A stretch of DNA of 64,000 nt from Sthenelais limicola. Taxonomy: Eukaryota; Annelida; Polychaeta; Phyllodocida; Sigalionidae. Both the position numbers and the translations under genes were made by a program. The notes under the pieces are model-generated. The model was not told the origin of the DNA and searched no databases. It saw only the letters and a list, made by a program, of their open reading frames with translations. Shown here piece after piece: positions 11,258 to 22,669 of the stretch (position 1 is the first letter of the stretch; every line of letters starts with the position of its first letter). Location: positions 23,358,366 to 23,422,365 of the forward strand of contig OW804094.1 of assembly GCA_942159475.1 (NCBI GenBank). Direction: 5' to 3'.

Positions 11258-12117
11258 ATATTGCTTGCGGGCAATACACAGGCCTTCTCTCTCATCTCCC
11301 ACAGTTCCGGCTCTTCTTCAGGGCTACGTTTTCAGAGCAAATCAAGCTAAAGAAATAATTATTTAACTATTCATTCCTCAAAATCGCTGTATATCATCTG
11401 AATCTAACATAAGTTATGTTTGTAGGGTGAAATAAACACAGAACAACCCTTGGATTCTCGGCGTCGTGAATAGCCACCCATGATGGTCGTGGGACTACCG
11501 TCCCTTGACCGTCATCAGTGAATATTCACTCCCGTCTCGTATCCCGGGTAGTTCTGTAAAATGTATTGTATTTCTCTCCTCCCCCCGCCCTTCCCCATGT
11601 CTTTCTTATCTCTCTTTCTCTCTATCTTCTACCTTCTCTATCTCGCCTGTCCTCTCTGACTCTCTCATTCTCTCTCGCTCCCTATCCTCTCTCTTCCCCC
11701 TTCTCTCTCTCTCTTTCTCTTTCTCTCTCCCTTTCACCCCTCTTCTAGAATGAGTATTTTGTTACATATGCTTCTGAAGATTTTTAAATAATTGTAGAAT
11801 TTAAAAACAAGACATTTTAGCTTGAAAAACAATATCCTAGTTAGTTATCAGTGACACAGCCCCATTACGCCTACATTCCCAATCCAGTCCAAAACGACAA
11901 TAATATGAAAGTCCTCTTATGCTACGATTGTCTTCATTTGCACCTCCTCCACTGGAGAGCACATCCTCAGACATGTCATCCACTTCCGGTGACGTCATCC
12001 ACTTCCGGTCTCATTCACAAGTTGACATGATAAAGAGACAGAGCTAAGGAAACGTGATAGATATGGGGAGCTAAGGACCAGAAACAATGACGGCTAGACA
12101 ACGCTCGTTAATCTTAT
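11258..12117. other. Non-coding stretch with a pyrimidine tract
   Basis: Positions 11570-11745 are CT-rich low-complexity sequence. No exon is supported. A cluster of promoter-type motifs at 11981-12008 is listed separately. Confidence 0.4.
11973..12010 (+). promoter_or_regulatory. CRE palindrome between two ETS-type sites
   Basis: CACTTCCGG (11981-11989), TGACGTCA (11990-11997) and CACTTCCGG (12000-12008) are packed in 28 bp, from a duplicated GTCATCCACTTCCGGT unit of about 19 bp. ETS and CREB/ATF sites of this kind are common in animal core promoters. No transcript start or nearby exon is identified, so function is only a guess. Confidence 0.3.
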
Positions 12118-12351
12118 GGGTCAGATTTTCAGAAAACGTACAATTGGCAGCTGTACAGATTTAGTAAATTCTGCTAAATTAGGCTGCAATTTGGTCAATA
12201 CTAGGTAAATTCGGGTATATTTGGCGTTGCATTGATTCTAGCAATCTCTTTGGTTAGGTTGAACTGTATTTGAATTTTATTTTCGTCTGAAATTTGGTTT
12301 ATTTGAGAAGATTGGTGAAATTGAATTGTACAATTTCTGATAATCAGACCC
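12118..12351 (+). mobile_element. GGGTCAG-family MITE copy with TSD TTAT
   Basis: This is a full A-type copy flanked by TTAT on both sides; the right tip is decayed to CAGACCC. Confidence 0.9.
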
Positions 12352-12413
12352 TTATGGTCCTTTTCGTTAGGACTAGAATGTTGGAAAATCCCCAATGAAT
12401 ATGGAATGCCCGT

Positions 12414-12638
12414 GGTCAGATCGTCAGAAAATGTACAATTCACCTTCACCAATCCACTCAAATTTAAGAAAAAAGTGACGTTCAAAACCCAGTTAAAGAC
12501 AATGAAAAAGACATTGTTAATCAAAAAAATGCCAAAACTACTCTGATATACACGTTATTCATAATTTTTCAGTCTAATTTAGCAGAAGTAAGCAAATTTG
12601 TAGAACTGCCAAATGTGCATTTTCTGAAAATCTGACCC
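12414..12638 (-). mobile_element. GGGTCAG-family MITE copy, B/C type
   Basis: This is a reverse-orientation divergent copy (TTCACCTTCACCAATCCACT first). It lies 62 bp from the previous copy and 40 bp from the CXC-type element. Confidence 0.85.
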
Positions 12639-12678
12639 ATATATGAATCCTACAGAGCGGGATGGCTTCTTCTGCTAT

Positions 12679-13264
12679 TTAGTCCAGCAGCCAAATGGGT
12701 ATTTTTGGGTGAACCCGGCTCTGGAGGTCCCACAATGGTTTTTTACTGCCGCCATGACCTATCCCCAAAAGTACCATTATCATGTTTCAGCTCATAATTC
12801 AATAAATAATAGGAGTAGGAAGACAATTCTTGCACCAAAATGCTCCCTGAAGTATGTACAAACTACATGCCTAGTTTCATCAATCTATTAAACAAGCTAA
12901 ATTAATAATAAATTCATTTATTTGACAATAATGGCCAAAAAAATGATTTTTTGGGGGAAATTTCCATGTTTTTTCCTCCATTCAAAAACTTTTAGAATTT
13001 AATTATATCCAGTACTTATTAACTAATACAATGAAGGACATGAACAGTTAATTCAGCCTGAAAAGTATCAATTTATAATACAAACTTACTTCAAAGTGTA
13101 CAACAATATATCTACTCATTGTGTGGTGGCCCTGGTATTTCATCCTCCTCATCTTCTACTATTCTGGTATTATCATTTTGGCATGTACCTGCCCCTTCAC
13201 AATTGCAGAACATGGTGCATGGGAGCCTTGCCTGTGAACAAGAGCATCTAGCAGACTTACATTC
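12679..13264 (-). repeat. Left inverted arm of the CXC-type element
   Basis: Read on the minus strand, this repeats the 3' coding end of the element's gene, including the cysteine-rich stretch CNCEGAGTCQND and the acidic tail ending PGPPHNE. It stops abruptly at 13264, inside the codons for the CXC region. Confidence 0.85.
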
Positions 13265-16200
13265 AGTGTTACAGTGAAATTGGTACTTTTTGGGTGTGGT
13301 ATTTTGATTTTCATAGGAAGGTTACCAGGGAGGAAGGTTTTCCAGAGTGGAATGGATTTAATAGTTTGTTGAATAGAGATGAGGGGCATGCTGCCAAGTG
13401 CCCGACCAGCTGTGTCTACACTCCATTGCTCAATATGAAGCCCTCAGACCCAGATACAATGCTCACTGCCATGGTAGAAGCTGAGAAACTAACTAAGGAG
13501 ACTGGGCAGGATATTGTTGTACTGACATGTGACCAACAGCTATATAAAGTAGCAGTAAATATAGTATGGGTATATCCAGATTGATTTCAAAACTTTGTGT
13601 TACGTCTGGGTGGGATGCACTTCCTTATGAATTTCATAGGCTGTGTTGGAACCCTCATGGCTGAGACAGGATTATCTGATGCATCTTTCGGTGGAGTATC
13701 CCAGATTCTTTTGGGGAAGAAATATCCTCAAAACTATCGTGCATTACGTATGGTAACAGAGGAACTATTGTGCAAATTCATGCCACAGCACACAGATCAT
13801 CAAAGTTTAATGAACCACTTAGAGTGCCTAGGAAATAGGAGCAGGACAACTAAACTTTGGGTTGATTCCCTGATAAAACCTGTGTTGCTAATGATGCTGT
13901 TTAGCAGAGCAGAAAAGGAAGGTGATTGGCCTCTCCACTTGATGGCGGTAAAAGAAATAATTCCATATTTTTTCCCTGCTGGCCACCACAATTATGCCCA
14001 ATATGGGCTGTATTATCTTCGATCAATCCAAGCACTGCCAAATGATGTACTTGACAGATTCCTCAAGGGAGAACATGTGACACATTATAATCCAGGTACA
14101 TGGAATGGAATATGGACAGACATGATGATTGAGACTACATTCATGAGATATGGGAAGGGACCAAGTGGAATGATTGGTATTATACTTAAGCCAAAAACTC
14201 TGACCACTTGGGCATTAAGCCTACATATTTGCAGTGTATTAGCAAATGATATCCAACACATGACCACCGAACAGAAAGGTATATCCCCTCAACACAAGGA
14301 AGAACTCAAAGGCCGCATCAAAGCTGATGCAAATGATCATCTCAAAATCAAAGAGAAATTGGAAATAGCAATTGATCCTCCTGATACCTCCAGCCATCCA
14401 AAGGACAGTTTAATTCAAATTGTGAATGGCAGAATTGGAAATCAAGAAGTGAATGTCGACAAAGCTGTGTCTATTGGCCAGAAACTGATGAAAAGATATG
14501 AGGACTCATGGCCAGGTGGCTTCCATGATGCCATTTCCAAAGAGGTGCAAACAATGACCATCATGAAAAAACACATCCAAGTGGGTTCAGTGAAGGTGTA
14601 TGACACTAGATCTTGATGTTTTCAAGTATGAACTAGCACCAATGCCCACATTAATGTTCACAGATTCAGGTGAGATGAGAATTACAAAGAACAAATCAGC
14701 ACTAAAAAGAGCCCTACAGGTGGAAGTTCCAATAAGGACAGGTACTCGCACAGATTACAAAATAATAGATGGCTCAGCAATTCTGTGGGTGGTTCATTGG
14801 CCTACAAATGGAAATGTTCAGGACTTGATAGAAAACGTCCTGAACTACATCTCTCATCATGTTAAAGACTCCAATGTATACTTCATCTTCGATAGGTACA
14901 TAGAATATAGTACCAAGTGTAGCACAAGATCAGCAAGAGGAAAGGAAGCAAGTCGACAGCATATACTTTCCAATCAAATGCCATTGCCACCACAAAAAGT
15001 GATCCTCACTAATGCATATAATAAAGAGAGAGCTCATCATAGAAGCCATCAAGTCAAGAAAAGACACCATTACACATGGGAAAAATAAGCTCATTGTAAC
15101 TGGTCCCAGGCCAGTCCCCATTGAAATATGTGGTGGCATTCTCATCTACAGGCAAGATCTCAAGACCCTACAATAGGAAGCAGATGTCATCATTGTTCAA
15201 CAGATGTTGTCCATAATAGAGGAAACACCAACATCACGGCCAACCATAAAGGTCATCTCTGATGACACAGATGTTTTTGTCCTACTGTTGCACTTCGTTT
15301 TGGAAAAAAGGCTGACTTCACAGCTAATAATGGAAGGGACTGCAAAGGAGAGGAAAGCTATCAACATAGGTACACAGGGATGCCAGTCTTCCATGAATTA
15401 ATGAATTTCCATAATGTGCATGCTTCCAAATAAATCCAGAATCTCCATAACATTTTCAAATTTTCTTCTCCATTAAACTCCATTTTGTCCCTACAATTAA
15501 AGTATATCATAATCCTTTAGCATTGCTGAGTGTCTACCCAGCCCTAGTAGGGCCAGACACTGCTTTTTGTTACCCTGGTCCCGTCAGTGGTGCAGTATAG
15601 TGGGTGGGCCTCCCTCCATTAAGAGACCGGGTCTTTCCTGGGGTCAAATTCCATCTTGTATCTCTAATGGAAGCATGAGACCGGTGACAGGTCCCTGGGA
15701 CACCAGCGGTGCTCAGTCCACCCCTCTCCGTCACCATGGTGTAGCACCCCTTCCCCTTCCCCAAACCCTACTGATATCCTGTCCAAAGGTGTTCCATTAA
15801 TTTGGTCGACCTTGACTGGCATCCCTGGGTACAACTGCAATGAAGCATAATAAGATCATTCCTCACCTTCTTGCTGCCCATGCCCTGTCAGGTTGTGATA
15901 CAGTTGGAAAAGGGAAAGTGGTCAAAGTACTTCAGAAAGGCAAAGGATTGCCAAGTCTTGGGGACAAAAGTGCAACAAGAGCAGACATTGTTCAAGAGGC
16001 AACAGCCTTTATGGCTGCTTGCTATGGTTTCCCAGATACTTCTACATGCCATGAGGCAAGGTTCAGAGCTTGGAAAGGGAAAACCTTGCATGCAAGCCTG
16101 TTATCAGCACCTAAACTGATGTCATTACCACCAACAAAGGAGTCCTTTGAGCAAAATGTCCTGAGAGCTCATCTACAAACATGCATTTGGATGAACTGTC

Positions 16201-16499
16201 TAGAAGTAATGCCACCTGATCTAGACCCTCTTCAACATGGATGGTCACAGGACAGGGAAAATTGAGTTCTTCAGCCAGTGATGGTTCCCCGCAATGTACA
16301 GCCTGCTCCAGATGCAATTTTGAAACTCATCAAGTGTAGTTGCCAGGAATGTAAGTCTGCTAGATGCTCTTGTTCACAGACAAGGCTCCCATGCACCATG
16401 TTCTGCAATTGTGAAGGGGCAGGTACATGCCAAAATGATAATACCAGGATAGTAGAAGATGAGGAGGATGAAATACCAGGGCCACCACACAATGAGTAG
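13265..16499 (+). pseudogene. Decayed transposon-borne protein with a CXC cysteine-rich C-terminus
   Basis: Pieces of one protein can be followed along the plus strand. They contain GGMHFLMNFIGCVGTLMAE (about 13606), SDDTDVFVLLLHF (about 15259), AHALSGCDTVGKGK (about 15877) and a cysteine-rich end KCSCQECKSARCSCSQT (about 16333). I recall similar unnamed proteins, repeated in many invertebrate and fish genomes, as mobile-element proteins. The coding path is broken by a TGA at 13582, frame changes near 14605 and 15035, a TAG at 15174, a non-coding insert at about 15402-15836 and a TGA at 16263. The N-terminus is missing, cut by the inverted arm. The DDTDV...GCDT pairing resembles the acidic motifs of FEN1/PIN-like nucleases, but that is inference. 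It is not functional as it stands. Confidence 0.75.
15402..15836 (+). mobile_element. Insert in the CXC gene with a tRNA-derived SINE-like segment
   Basis: This non-coding block separates two parts of the same reading frame. Inside it, TGGTGCAGTATAGTGGG (15588-15604) resembles a Pol III A box and GGGTCAAATTCC (about 15640-15652) a B box, spaced as in a tRNA-derived SINE head. GC content is higher than around it. No clear poly(A) or target duplication was found, so the exact limits are uncertain. Confidence 0.5.
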
Positions 16500-17006
16500 A
16501 TATATTGTTATACACTTTGAAGTAAGTTTGTATTATAAATTGATACTTTTCAGGCTGAATTAACTGTTCATGTCCTTCATTGTATTAGTTAATAAGTACT
16601 GGATATAATTAAATTCTAAAAGTTTTTGAATGGAGGAAAAAACATGGAAATTTCCCCCAAAAAATCATTTTTTTGGCCATTATTGTCAAATAAATGAATT
16701 TATTATTAATTTAGCTTGTTTAATAGATTGATGAAACTAGGCATGTAGTTTGTACATACTTCAGGGAGCATTTTGGTGCAAGAATTGTCTTCCTACTCCT
16801 ATTATTTATTGAATTATGAGCTGAAACATGATAATGGTACTTTTGGGGATAGGTCATGGCGGCCATCTTGAATTTCTCAAAACCCTCAAGGGTTACAGCT
16901 TGGCACTCTTCGGATTTGGATTCTCCAGGGTCCAAAGGTATAAAATCAGTAAAAAACCATTGTGGGACCTTCAGAGCCGGGTTCACCCCCTTGGCTGCTG
17001 GACTAA
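16349..17006 (+). repeat. Right inverted arm of the CXC-type element
   Basis: This contains the real 3' end of the element's gene (stop at 16497-16499) and about 500 bp of non-coding end. It matches the left arm over nearly its full length, with one block of about 85 bp present only here (about 16863-16947). Confidence 0.85.
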
Positions 17007-17069
17007 TTGTCTTGAACTATTTCTTTTATATTATCTCCCAGTAGCAGTTGAAATGAACCATAATTATGG

Positions 17070-17275
17070 TACTGTAAACGTATTAATGTTCGCGCAGTAT
17101 TTATTTTCGCTATTTTCGCGCACCCACCTTTGTGCGCGCAAATAAATCCTGCGCGATAAGTATTGCATAAACAATGTGTGAGACTTCTTTGCTGCGCGAA
17201 TTTAAATCCGCGCGAAAAGGTGTCAAAGTACTAGTACAAAAATTTATCTGCGCGAAAATAAATACGTTTACAGTA
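17070..17275. mobile_element. MITE with CTGTAAACGTATT termini (TA-flanked)
   Basis: The ends are TACTGTAAACGTATTAATGT and, inverted, TACTGTAAACGTATTTATTT, both running into CGCGCAG. The element is rich in CGCG and about 206 bp long. A TA on both sides fits Tc1/mariner-type insertion. There is no coding capacity. Confidence 0.8.
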
Positions 17276-17548
17276 TGCATTAGCATTAAGGGACAGGAAT
17301 ATGGAATGCCTTTATTTCTAAAGGGACGTAATATAAATTGAAGTGAAGATTGTAGTTATACAAACTATAGCTATGCAATGCTTTTTTTAACTGTTTCAGT
17401 ATCAGTAAACCATGAAATGGACTATAGGATCTAGATTTGCACTTTGTATAGCATTATTCTCCATCCCTGTAGCAGTTGAAACTGACCATACCCAGACGTC
17501 TTCCTTGGAGCTATATATAAGTCTGTGGTTGAATATTGAGGGAGATTA

Positions 17549-17781
17549 GGGTCAGATTTTCAGAAAATGTACAATTGGCAGCTGTACACATTTATTAAAT
17601 TCTGCTAAATTAGGCTGTAATGTTGTCAATACTAGGTAAATTCAAGTATATTCGGCATTGTATTGATTCTAGCTATGTGTTTGGTTAGGTTGAACTGTAT
17701 TTTGAACTTACTTTCGTTTGAAACTTGGGTTATTTCAGAGAATTGGTGAAGATGAATTGTACATCTCTGAAAATCTGACCC
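17549..17781 (+). mobile_element. GGGTCAG-family MITE copy with TSD ATTA
   Basis: This is a full A-type copy. ATTA sits directly against both tips. Confidence 0.9.
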
Positions 17782-17976
17782 ATTAACGAAAACCTAATAC
17801 AGGCCTAGTCCAAACCCTCAGATCAGATAAGAATGCTATGTCAGCCTACGACTAGGCGTTCTAATAGGATTATAATGACATTTTGCGGTCTTAATGAAAT
17901 TATAATGGCAGTTTGAGGTGAGAGGCTTTCCTTCCGTTTGAAGGGACTCTCATCTTTGGGCCTAGACTGCATATAT

Positions 17977-18211
17977 GGGTCAGATTTTCAGAAAATGTAC
18001 AATTCACCTACTCCAATTCTCTTAAATAACCCACATTTAAAACAGAGATGAGCTTCAAAATGTAGTTTAACATAACAAATCCGATACTTTAAATCAACGT
18101 GATACCAAATCTACTCAGATATACGCAGTATTTACCATTTTTCAGTCTAATTTAGCAGTATTTCCTAAAGGTCTAGAACTGCCAATTGTACATTTTCTGA
18201 AAATCTGACCC
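17977..18211 (-). mobile_element. GGGTCAG-family MITE copy with TSD ATAT (B/C type)
   Basis: This is a full divergent copy in reverse orientation, flanked by ATAT on both sides. Confidence 0.9.
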
Positions 18212-18386
18212 ATATACAACCATATTTTGAAAAGTAGTTGTGCCTGAGGACAACCACTTTTTAATTTAATAAGGTTCCCTATTGGTTTAATAGAGGACCT
18301 AATTATACTCTAGTATGTAACTTAGCCATTGCCAGGACTTATTTAATGGCCTTCTCTGGATAGAATTATCGTAATCAGACATATAT

Positions 18387-18620
18387 GGGTCAGATTTTCA
18401 GAAAATGTACAATTCAACGTCACTAATCTTCTTAAATAACCCAAATTCAGAAGAAAATAACGTTCAAAACACAGTTCAACCTAACCAAACCGATTGCTAG
18501 AATCAATGCAATGCCCAATATACTCGAACTTACCTAGTATTGACTAAATTGCAGCCTAATTTAGCAGAATTTACTGAATGTGTACAGCTGCCAATTGTAC
18601 ATTTTCTGAAAATCTGACCC
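18387..18620 (-). mobile_element. GGGTCAG-family MITE copy with TSD ATAT (A type)
   Basis: This is a full A-type copy in reverse orientation with ATAT on both sides. Confidence 0.9.
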
Positions 18621-18974
18621 ATATTCTCCACTCACTCTAACTGAATAAAAAGCTTAGTCTAGCAAAGCTTCATCTATATGCTACTTTCTTGCTAGCTTAT
18701 TATGATATTTTTCCTTAATCATCCCCACTTGTGGAAATCTTATGCATAGGTTCTCGTGAAACTATTTATCATTGATTTTATAATCAAATATCCTTCCATC
18801 ATGGTCTTGAACACATCGTGAAGTGAATCATTGTCCCATGATATCGACTTCTAAGATTTAAAACCACAATCGCTATCAGTTTCGAGCCCAAATTTATGTT
18901 AGTCAATATCACACAATTTTGAAAAATGGAATAGTTTATGTTGGCCCGGTCTATATTAGTTTTGATGCATATAT

Positions 18975-19203
18975 GGGTATGGGTAAGATTTTCAGAAAAT
19001 GTACAATTGGCAGCTGTACCCTTTTAGTAATTTCTGCTAAATCAGGCTGCAATTTGGTCAATACTAGCTAAATTCAAGTATATTCGACATTGCACTGATT
19101 CTAGTTATGTGTTTGGTTAGGTTGAACTTTATTTTCGTCTGAAATTTGGGCTATTTCAGAGAATTGGTGAAGGTTAATTGTACATTTTCTGAAAATCTGA
19201 CCC
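18975..19203 (+). mobile_element. GGGTCAG-family MITE copy with a stuttered left tip
   Basis: This is an A-type copy whose left tip reads GGGTATGGGTAAGATT, as if the first bases were duplicated. The right tip is intact and followed by ATAT. Confidence 0.85.
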
Positions 19204-19418
19204 ATATATTGTTGTCACCATCAGATATTGTATCAGTTGATTGATTGAATAAAGAGAAAGCCATGGTTCGTCTTCCTTCGTCCTTGTTCTTCCTCATCTC
19301 AGTTATATTTAGGTGTCAAGTAATTGTCACTCCAGTAGGAGGGAAAAGGGGGAATACTAGTAGAGATGCTATCCTCCTTGGTATAGGGATCGCACTATTC
19401 AAGGCTCTCTGTAATTAA

Positions 19419-19830
19419 TTGTGATGTGTTTCAGGAAAATGAGTCATAAGTCGCAAAATTGATATTTTTCATAGTGTGTTTTTCACAAGATCCCTTTATT
19501 GAAATGTTCTGACTCTTATAGGGTTTAGCACTTATAGTAATATAAATCCATGTAACAAATTCCAGGACATTATATTAAATATATCCTTGCGTTTTGAAGG
19601 CCTTTGTATGGAGTATATTTAGTTACTTTACTGGTAATTCCCCATCCAGAAACATTGCAAACTTTGTTTTCCAAAAAGAAAATATCAAACTTAAAATATA
19701 GAAATACTTCTTAAATATCCTTCATGTTTACTATCATTGGAATCCGCTTGATCCCATCTTTTCAAATATGGTGATATCTCAAAATCCATATTTTGCGACT
19801 TGTGACTCATTTTCGTAAAACGGATCACAA
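19419..19830. mobile_element. TTAA-flanked MITE, 412 bp
   Basis: The ends are inverted repeats (TTGTGATGTGTTTCAGGAAA on the left; the inverse of the right end reads TTGTGATCCGTTTTACGAAA), continuing through ATGAGTCA(T/C)AAGTCGCAAAAT. TTAA lies at both edges (19415-19418 and 19831-19834), the signature of piggyBac- or Kolobok-type insertion. Partial relatives lie at 42269-42370, 44672-44720 and 45650-45880. It is non-coding. Confidence 0.82.
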
Positions 19831-19839
19831 TTAATGACT

Positions 19840-20215
19840 CAAGTGGGATGAGGGGATGATCGCCCCGGCGGGACTTGGACGAGCTGACACATCTTATAAG
19901 TCTCCAGGTAAAACGTAACAAGTAACGTACTGTGCGGTAGCGATCTCTTGCCTCTTTTATTCACGGTCTGCTTACCCTGGACTCTCCCCAGCCCAGGCTC
20001 CAACTGGCCCTTAACCAAAAATCTACCCCTGTTTATACTCCCTCCCCCAGGTCCCCATCCACTCACAGTGTGGAACCCTAGTGCCCCAGGCGGCGGACGA
20101 ATGTACCCTATACATCACTCGTCCACCGCCCCGCAACCCCTGCTACAACAATATATTCAATCCAGCCATTTCAATCTGGCAAACCTTTGGTTTTATTATA
20201 TCTGCTGGTAATGCA
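19840..20215. other. GC-richer block, unidentified
   Basis: This block is clearly richer in C than its surroundings (CCTCCCCCAGGTCCCCATCC, ACCGCCCCGCAACCCC). It starts just after the TTAA MITE and fades near 20215. A solo LTR or a CpG-type regulatory block are both possible. No frame is convincing. Confidence 0.3.
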
Positions 20216-20450
20216 GTATAGCAGCTATGCATACAGAGATTTTAAAGGAGATTGCATGATTCAATCGTCTGATATAGTCAAAAAATGGAGAAATATCCCT
20301 TTTCCCCATAGACTCCTATAGTGAATGGTAGTAAATTTCAGTGTTTTCTGGAATTAAAAGCTAATCTGGCAACATATGTTTTTAATTTGTGATTATTTGA
20401 TGATGTTGACGATCCTTTGTACTTCTACCCCACATGGTTTGACAGCCTGT

Positions 20451-20685
20451 GGGTCAGATTTTCAGAAAATGTACAATTCACCTTCACCAATCCTCTCAAA
20501 TAACCCACATTTCAGACGAAAATAAAGTTCAAAATACAGTTCAACCTAACCAAACAGATTGCTAGAATCAATGCAATGCAGAATATACTCGAATTTACCT
20601 AGTATTGACCAAATTGCAGCCTTTTTTAGCAGAATTTACTAAATGTGTACAGCTGCCAATTGTACATTTTCTGAAAATTTGACCC
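20451..20685 (-). mobile_element. GGGTCAG-family MITE copy with TSD CTGT
   Basis: This is a full A-type copy in reverse orientation. CTGT flanks both tips, showing that the target is not restricted to AT-only sites. Confidence 0.92.
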
Positions 20686-20907
20686 CTGTGCCTATTTATA
20701 GATGAACACGAGGATGAAAACCTCCTCCCCCAACAAACGACCACTATTACCCATCATGGTAAACTGATCACCCCCATTTATAAATACCTCAGCTATAGAC
20801 AGACATTGTTGCATGGCTAGCAGCCTATGGGTATTGCTCAATAAGGCAATCTGCTCATTGAATCACTCATGAGCTCCCCATCAGTGTGAGCTCCTCATAA
20901 GACATCT

Positions 20908-21381
20908 GGGTCAGATTTTCAGAAAATGTACAATTGCCAGATCTACACGTTTAGTAAATTCTGACGAATTAGGCTACAAACTGATGAATGCTAAGTACAT
21001 CTGAATATGGGTCAGATTTTCAGAAAATGTACAATTCACCTGCGCCAATCCTCTCTCAAATAATCCACATTTAAGATAAAAATAAGGTTCAAAATGCCGT
21101 TTAACATTGCAGAACAGATATATTAAACCCACACAAAACCAAATATACTCAGATATACTCGGTATTCATCATTTTTCAGTCTAATTTAGCAGAAATTCTT
21201 AAATGTGTACAGCTGCCAATTGTACATTTTCTGAAAATCTGACCCATATATTTGAATATAATGATTTAAAATATTTGTTTGGTCATAATACCGTGTATTT
21301 TGAACCTTATTTTCGTCTTAAATCTGGGTTATTTATGTGGATTAGTCAAGGCAAATTATACATTTTCTAGCGACTCCACCC
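20908..21381 (+). mobile_element. GGGTCAG-family copy interrupted by another copy
   Basis: The outer copy's left half (20908-21004) and right half (about 21246-21381) are separated by a complete inner copy at 21009-21245. The outer halves join in register with the family consensus once the inner copy and one ATAT are removed. Confidence 0.8.
21009..21245 (-). mobile_element. Inner GGGTCAG-family MITE copy (nested), TSD ATAT
   Basis: This is a complete B/C-type copy in reverse orientation, inserted inside an older copy of the same family, with ATAT on both sides. Confidence 0.88.
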
Positions 21382-22052
21382 ATTACCACCGCCTCCAACA
21401 GGTCTCCTATTTACCCGCTATCTCTCACCCCGTGTATCGCCTCCTCCTCTCATCGCGCATTTTATTACCACTTCTCCTCCCTCTGTCAACCTGTATCTAT
21501 TTCTCCTCCAGTATCTTCCTTCCTCTGTTCCTGCTCCTCTTCCACCTCCTTCCGGCCAGCCGCTCTAGTCTTATTTCCCCCACTGGTTGCCCCTGGGGCG
21601 TCTGGTGGCGCGTCTCCCTTACTGTCAATAATGGAGTCGCTTCCATCCATCCATCCACCTACCTGCCTGCCACCTAGTGTCAGTCAATATGACCATCTCC
21701 TGAGCAGAAGGGAGTATGAGTAATTTTATACTATAGACTTTAGTAGCGCCTTATTCCTTTTTTATGATTTTTTTTATTATACAAAACTACATAGGATTAG
21801 TGGGGGTTTTTTTCAAAATATTGTAAAATCATGAACTTGTATCATGTGTAATTAAATCAGCTCTACTTTTTTGTGGAGGTTCATGAAAGTATATGCAAAC
21901 CAAAGATCCAATAATAAACACTTTTAATTATACGGTTCAAAAGTTGGTAATCGTAGCAGGGGATGTATGTGATTAACTCGGGCTACAGGTGAAAACATGC
22001 ATCTGACTGTCTGAATGCAATCTAGCCTGGAAAGAGCAGAAGACATTTATAC
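21382..22052. other. Non-coding stretch
   Basis: Pyrimidine-rich to about 21670, then AT-rich. No exon or repeat unit is supported. Confidence 0.4.
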
Positions 22053-22347
22053 TATCGTTGCATCAGTGCAAAAAGGTTGTAACTGATATTTTGTCATTTT
22101 TCAGGAGAGGCAAAAGAAAATGTCAAACTAAGGTGGTATCTGCCAGATACAACCTTATTGCTGGGAAGAAATCAGGGGCCCTGTAGATACAACCTTATTA
22201 AACTGGGCTCTGTAGGCGTTTGTATTGGGAGTGCAGATACAGCACTTTTGCATGGACAAGTTCTTAGCTATGGGACCCCAAAAGTGAAGAAACCCACATT
22301 TGGCCAATTTGTCAGTTACAACCTTTTTGCACTGACGCAACGCTATA
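22053..22347. mobile_element. MITE with CGTTGC(A/G)TCAGTGCAAAAAG ends
   Basis: The left end TATCGTTGCATCAGTGCAAA and the inverted right end (TATAGCGTTGCGTCAGTGCA), each followed by AAAGGTTGTAACTGA, make about 40-bp terminal repeats around 210 bp of unrelated sequence. GATACAACCTTATT is repeated twice inside. The target duplication is not certain. Confidence 0.7.
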
Positions 22348-22669
22348 GGCTTCCATAGAGACCTATTCACTTTTCATGGATATATAATCCCCTCCAAACA
22401 CAATGCACTATTCTGTGTAATATCCTGATAGGAGTCATTGCCTTTCCTGTGGAAATTCCTGAATAAGAAAGACTATTTTATTATTCTGTTACTGTTTTGC
22501 TGTTTAAAAGTATTCACAACTTGTGTCAACTTATTTCAATTTTCAATTCAATGATGGACGTTTGTCTACTGAATCGCTGCATTTGCAGATCACCATACAT
22601 CTGCATATAAAAAGTTGGTTTATTAGTAGTATGAGGATGAGATGTGAATTGAGGCTATCAGAGCTTGTG

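Larger units (their letters stand above)
12679..17006 (+). mobile_element. Defective 4.3-kb DNA transposon with about 600-bp inverted ends and a CXC-type gene
   Basis: The two ends (12679-13264 and 16349-17006) are near-identical inverted copies, starting TTAGTCCAGCAGCCAA and then GGGTGAACCCGGCTCTG. Between them lies a decayed plus-strand gene (13265-16499). The left arm carries an inverted copy of the gene's own 3' coding end and 3' flank, so the true left end of the parent element seems to have been replaced by a copy of its right end. The left arm lacks about 85 bp present in the right arm next to TTTTTTACTG. A target duplication could not be fixed. The superfamily is not recognised. Confidence 0.75.

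Noticed and set aside
10833..11295. 17-residue repeat protein on the minus strand
   Set aside because: It arises from the 51-bp minisatellite.
12643..12891. 82-codon frame and its inverse at 16720-16986
   Set aside because: Both come from the non-coding part of the inverted arms of one transposon; the recurrence is due to the repeat.
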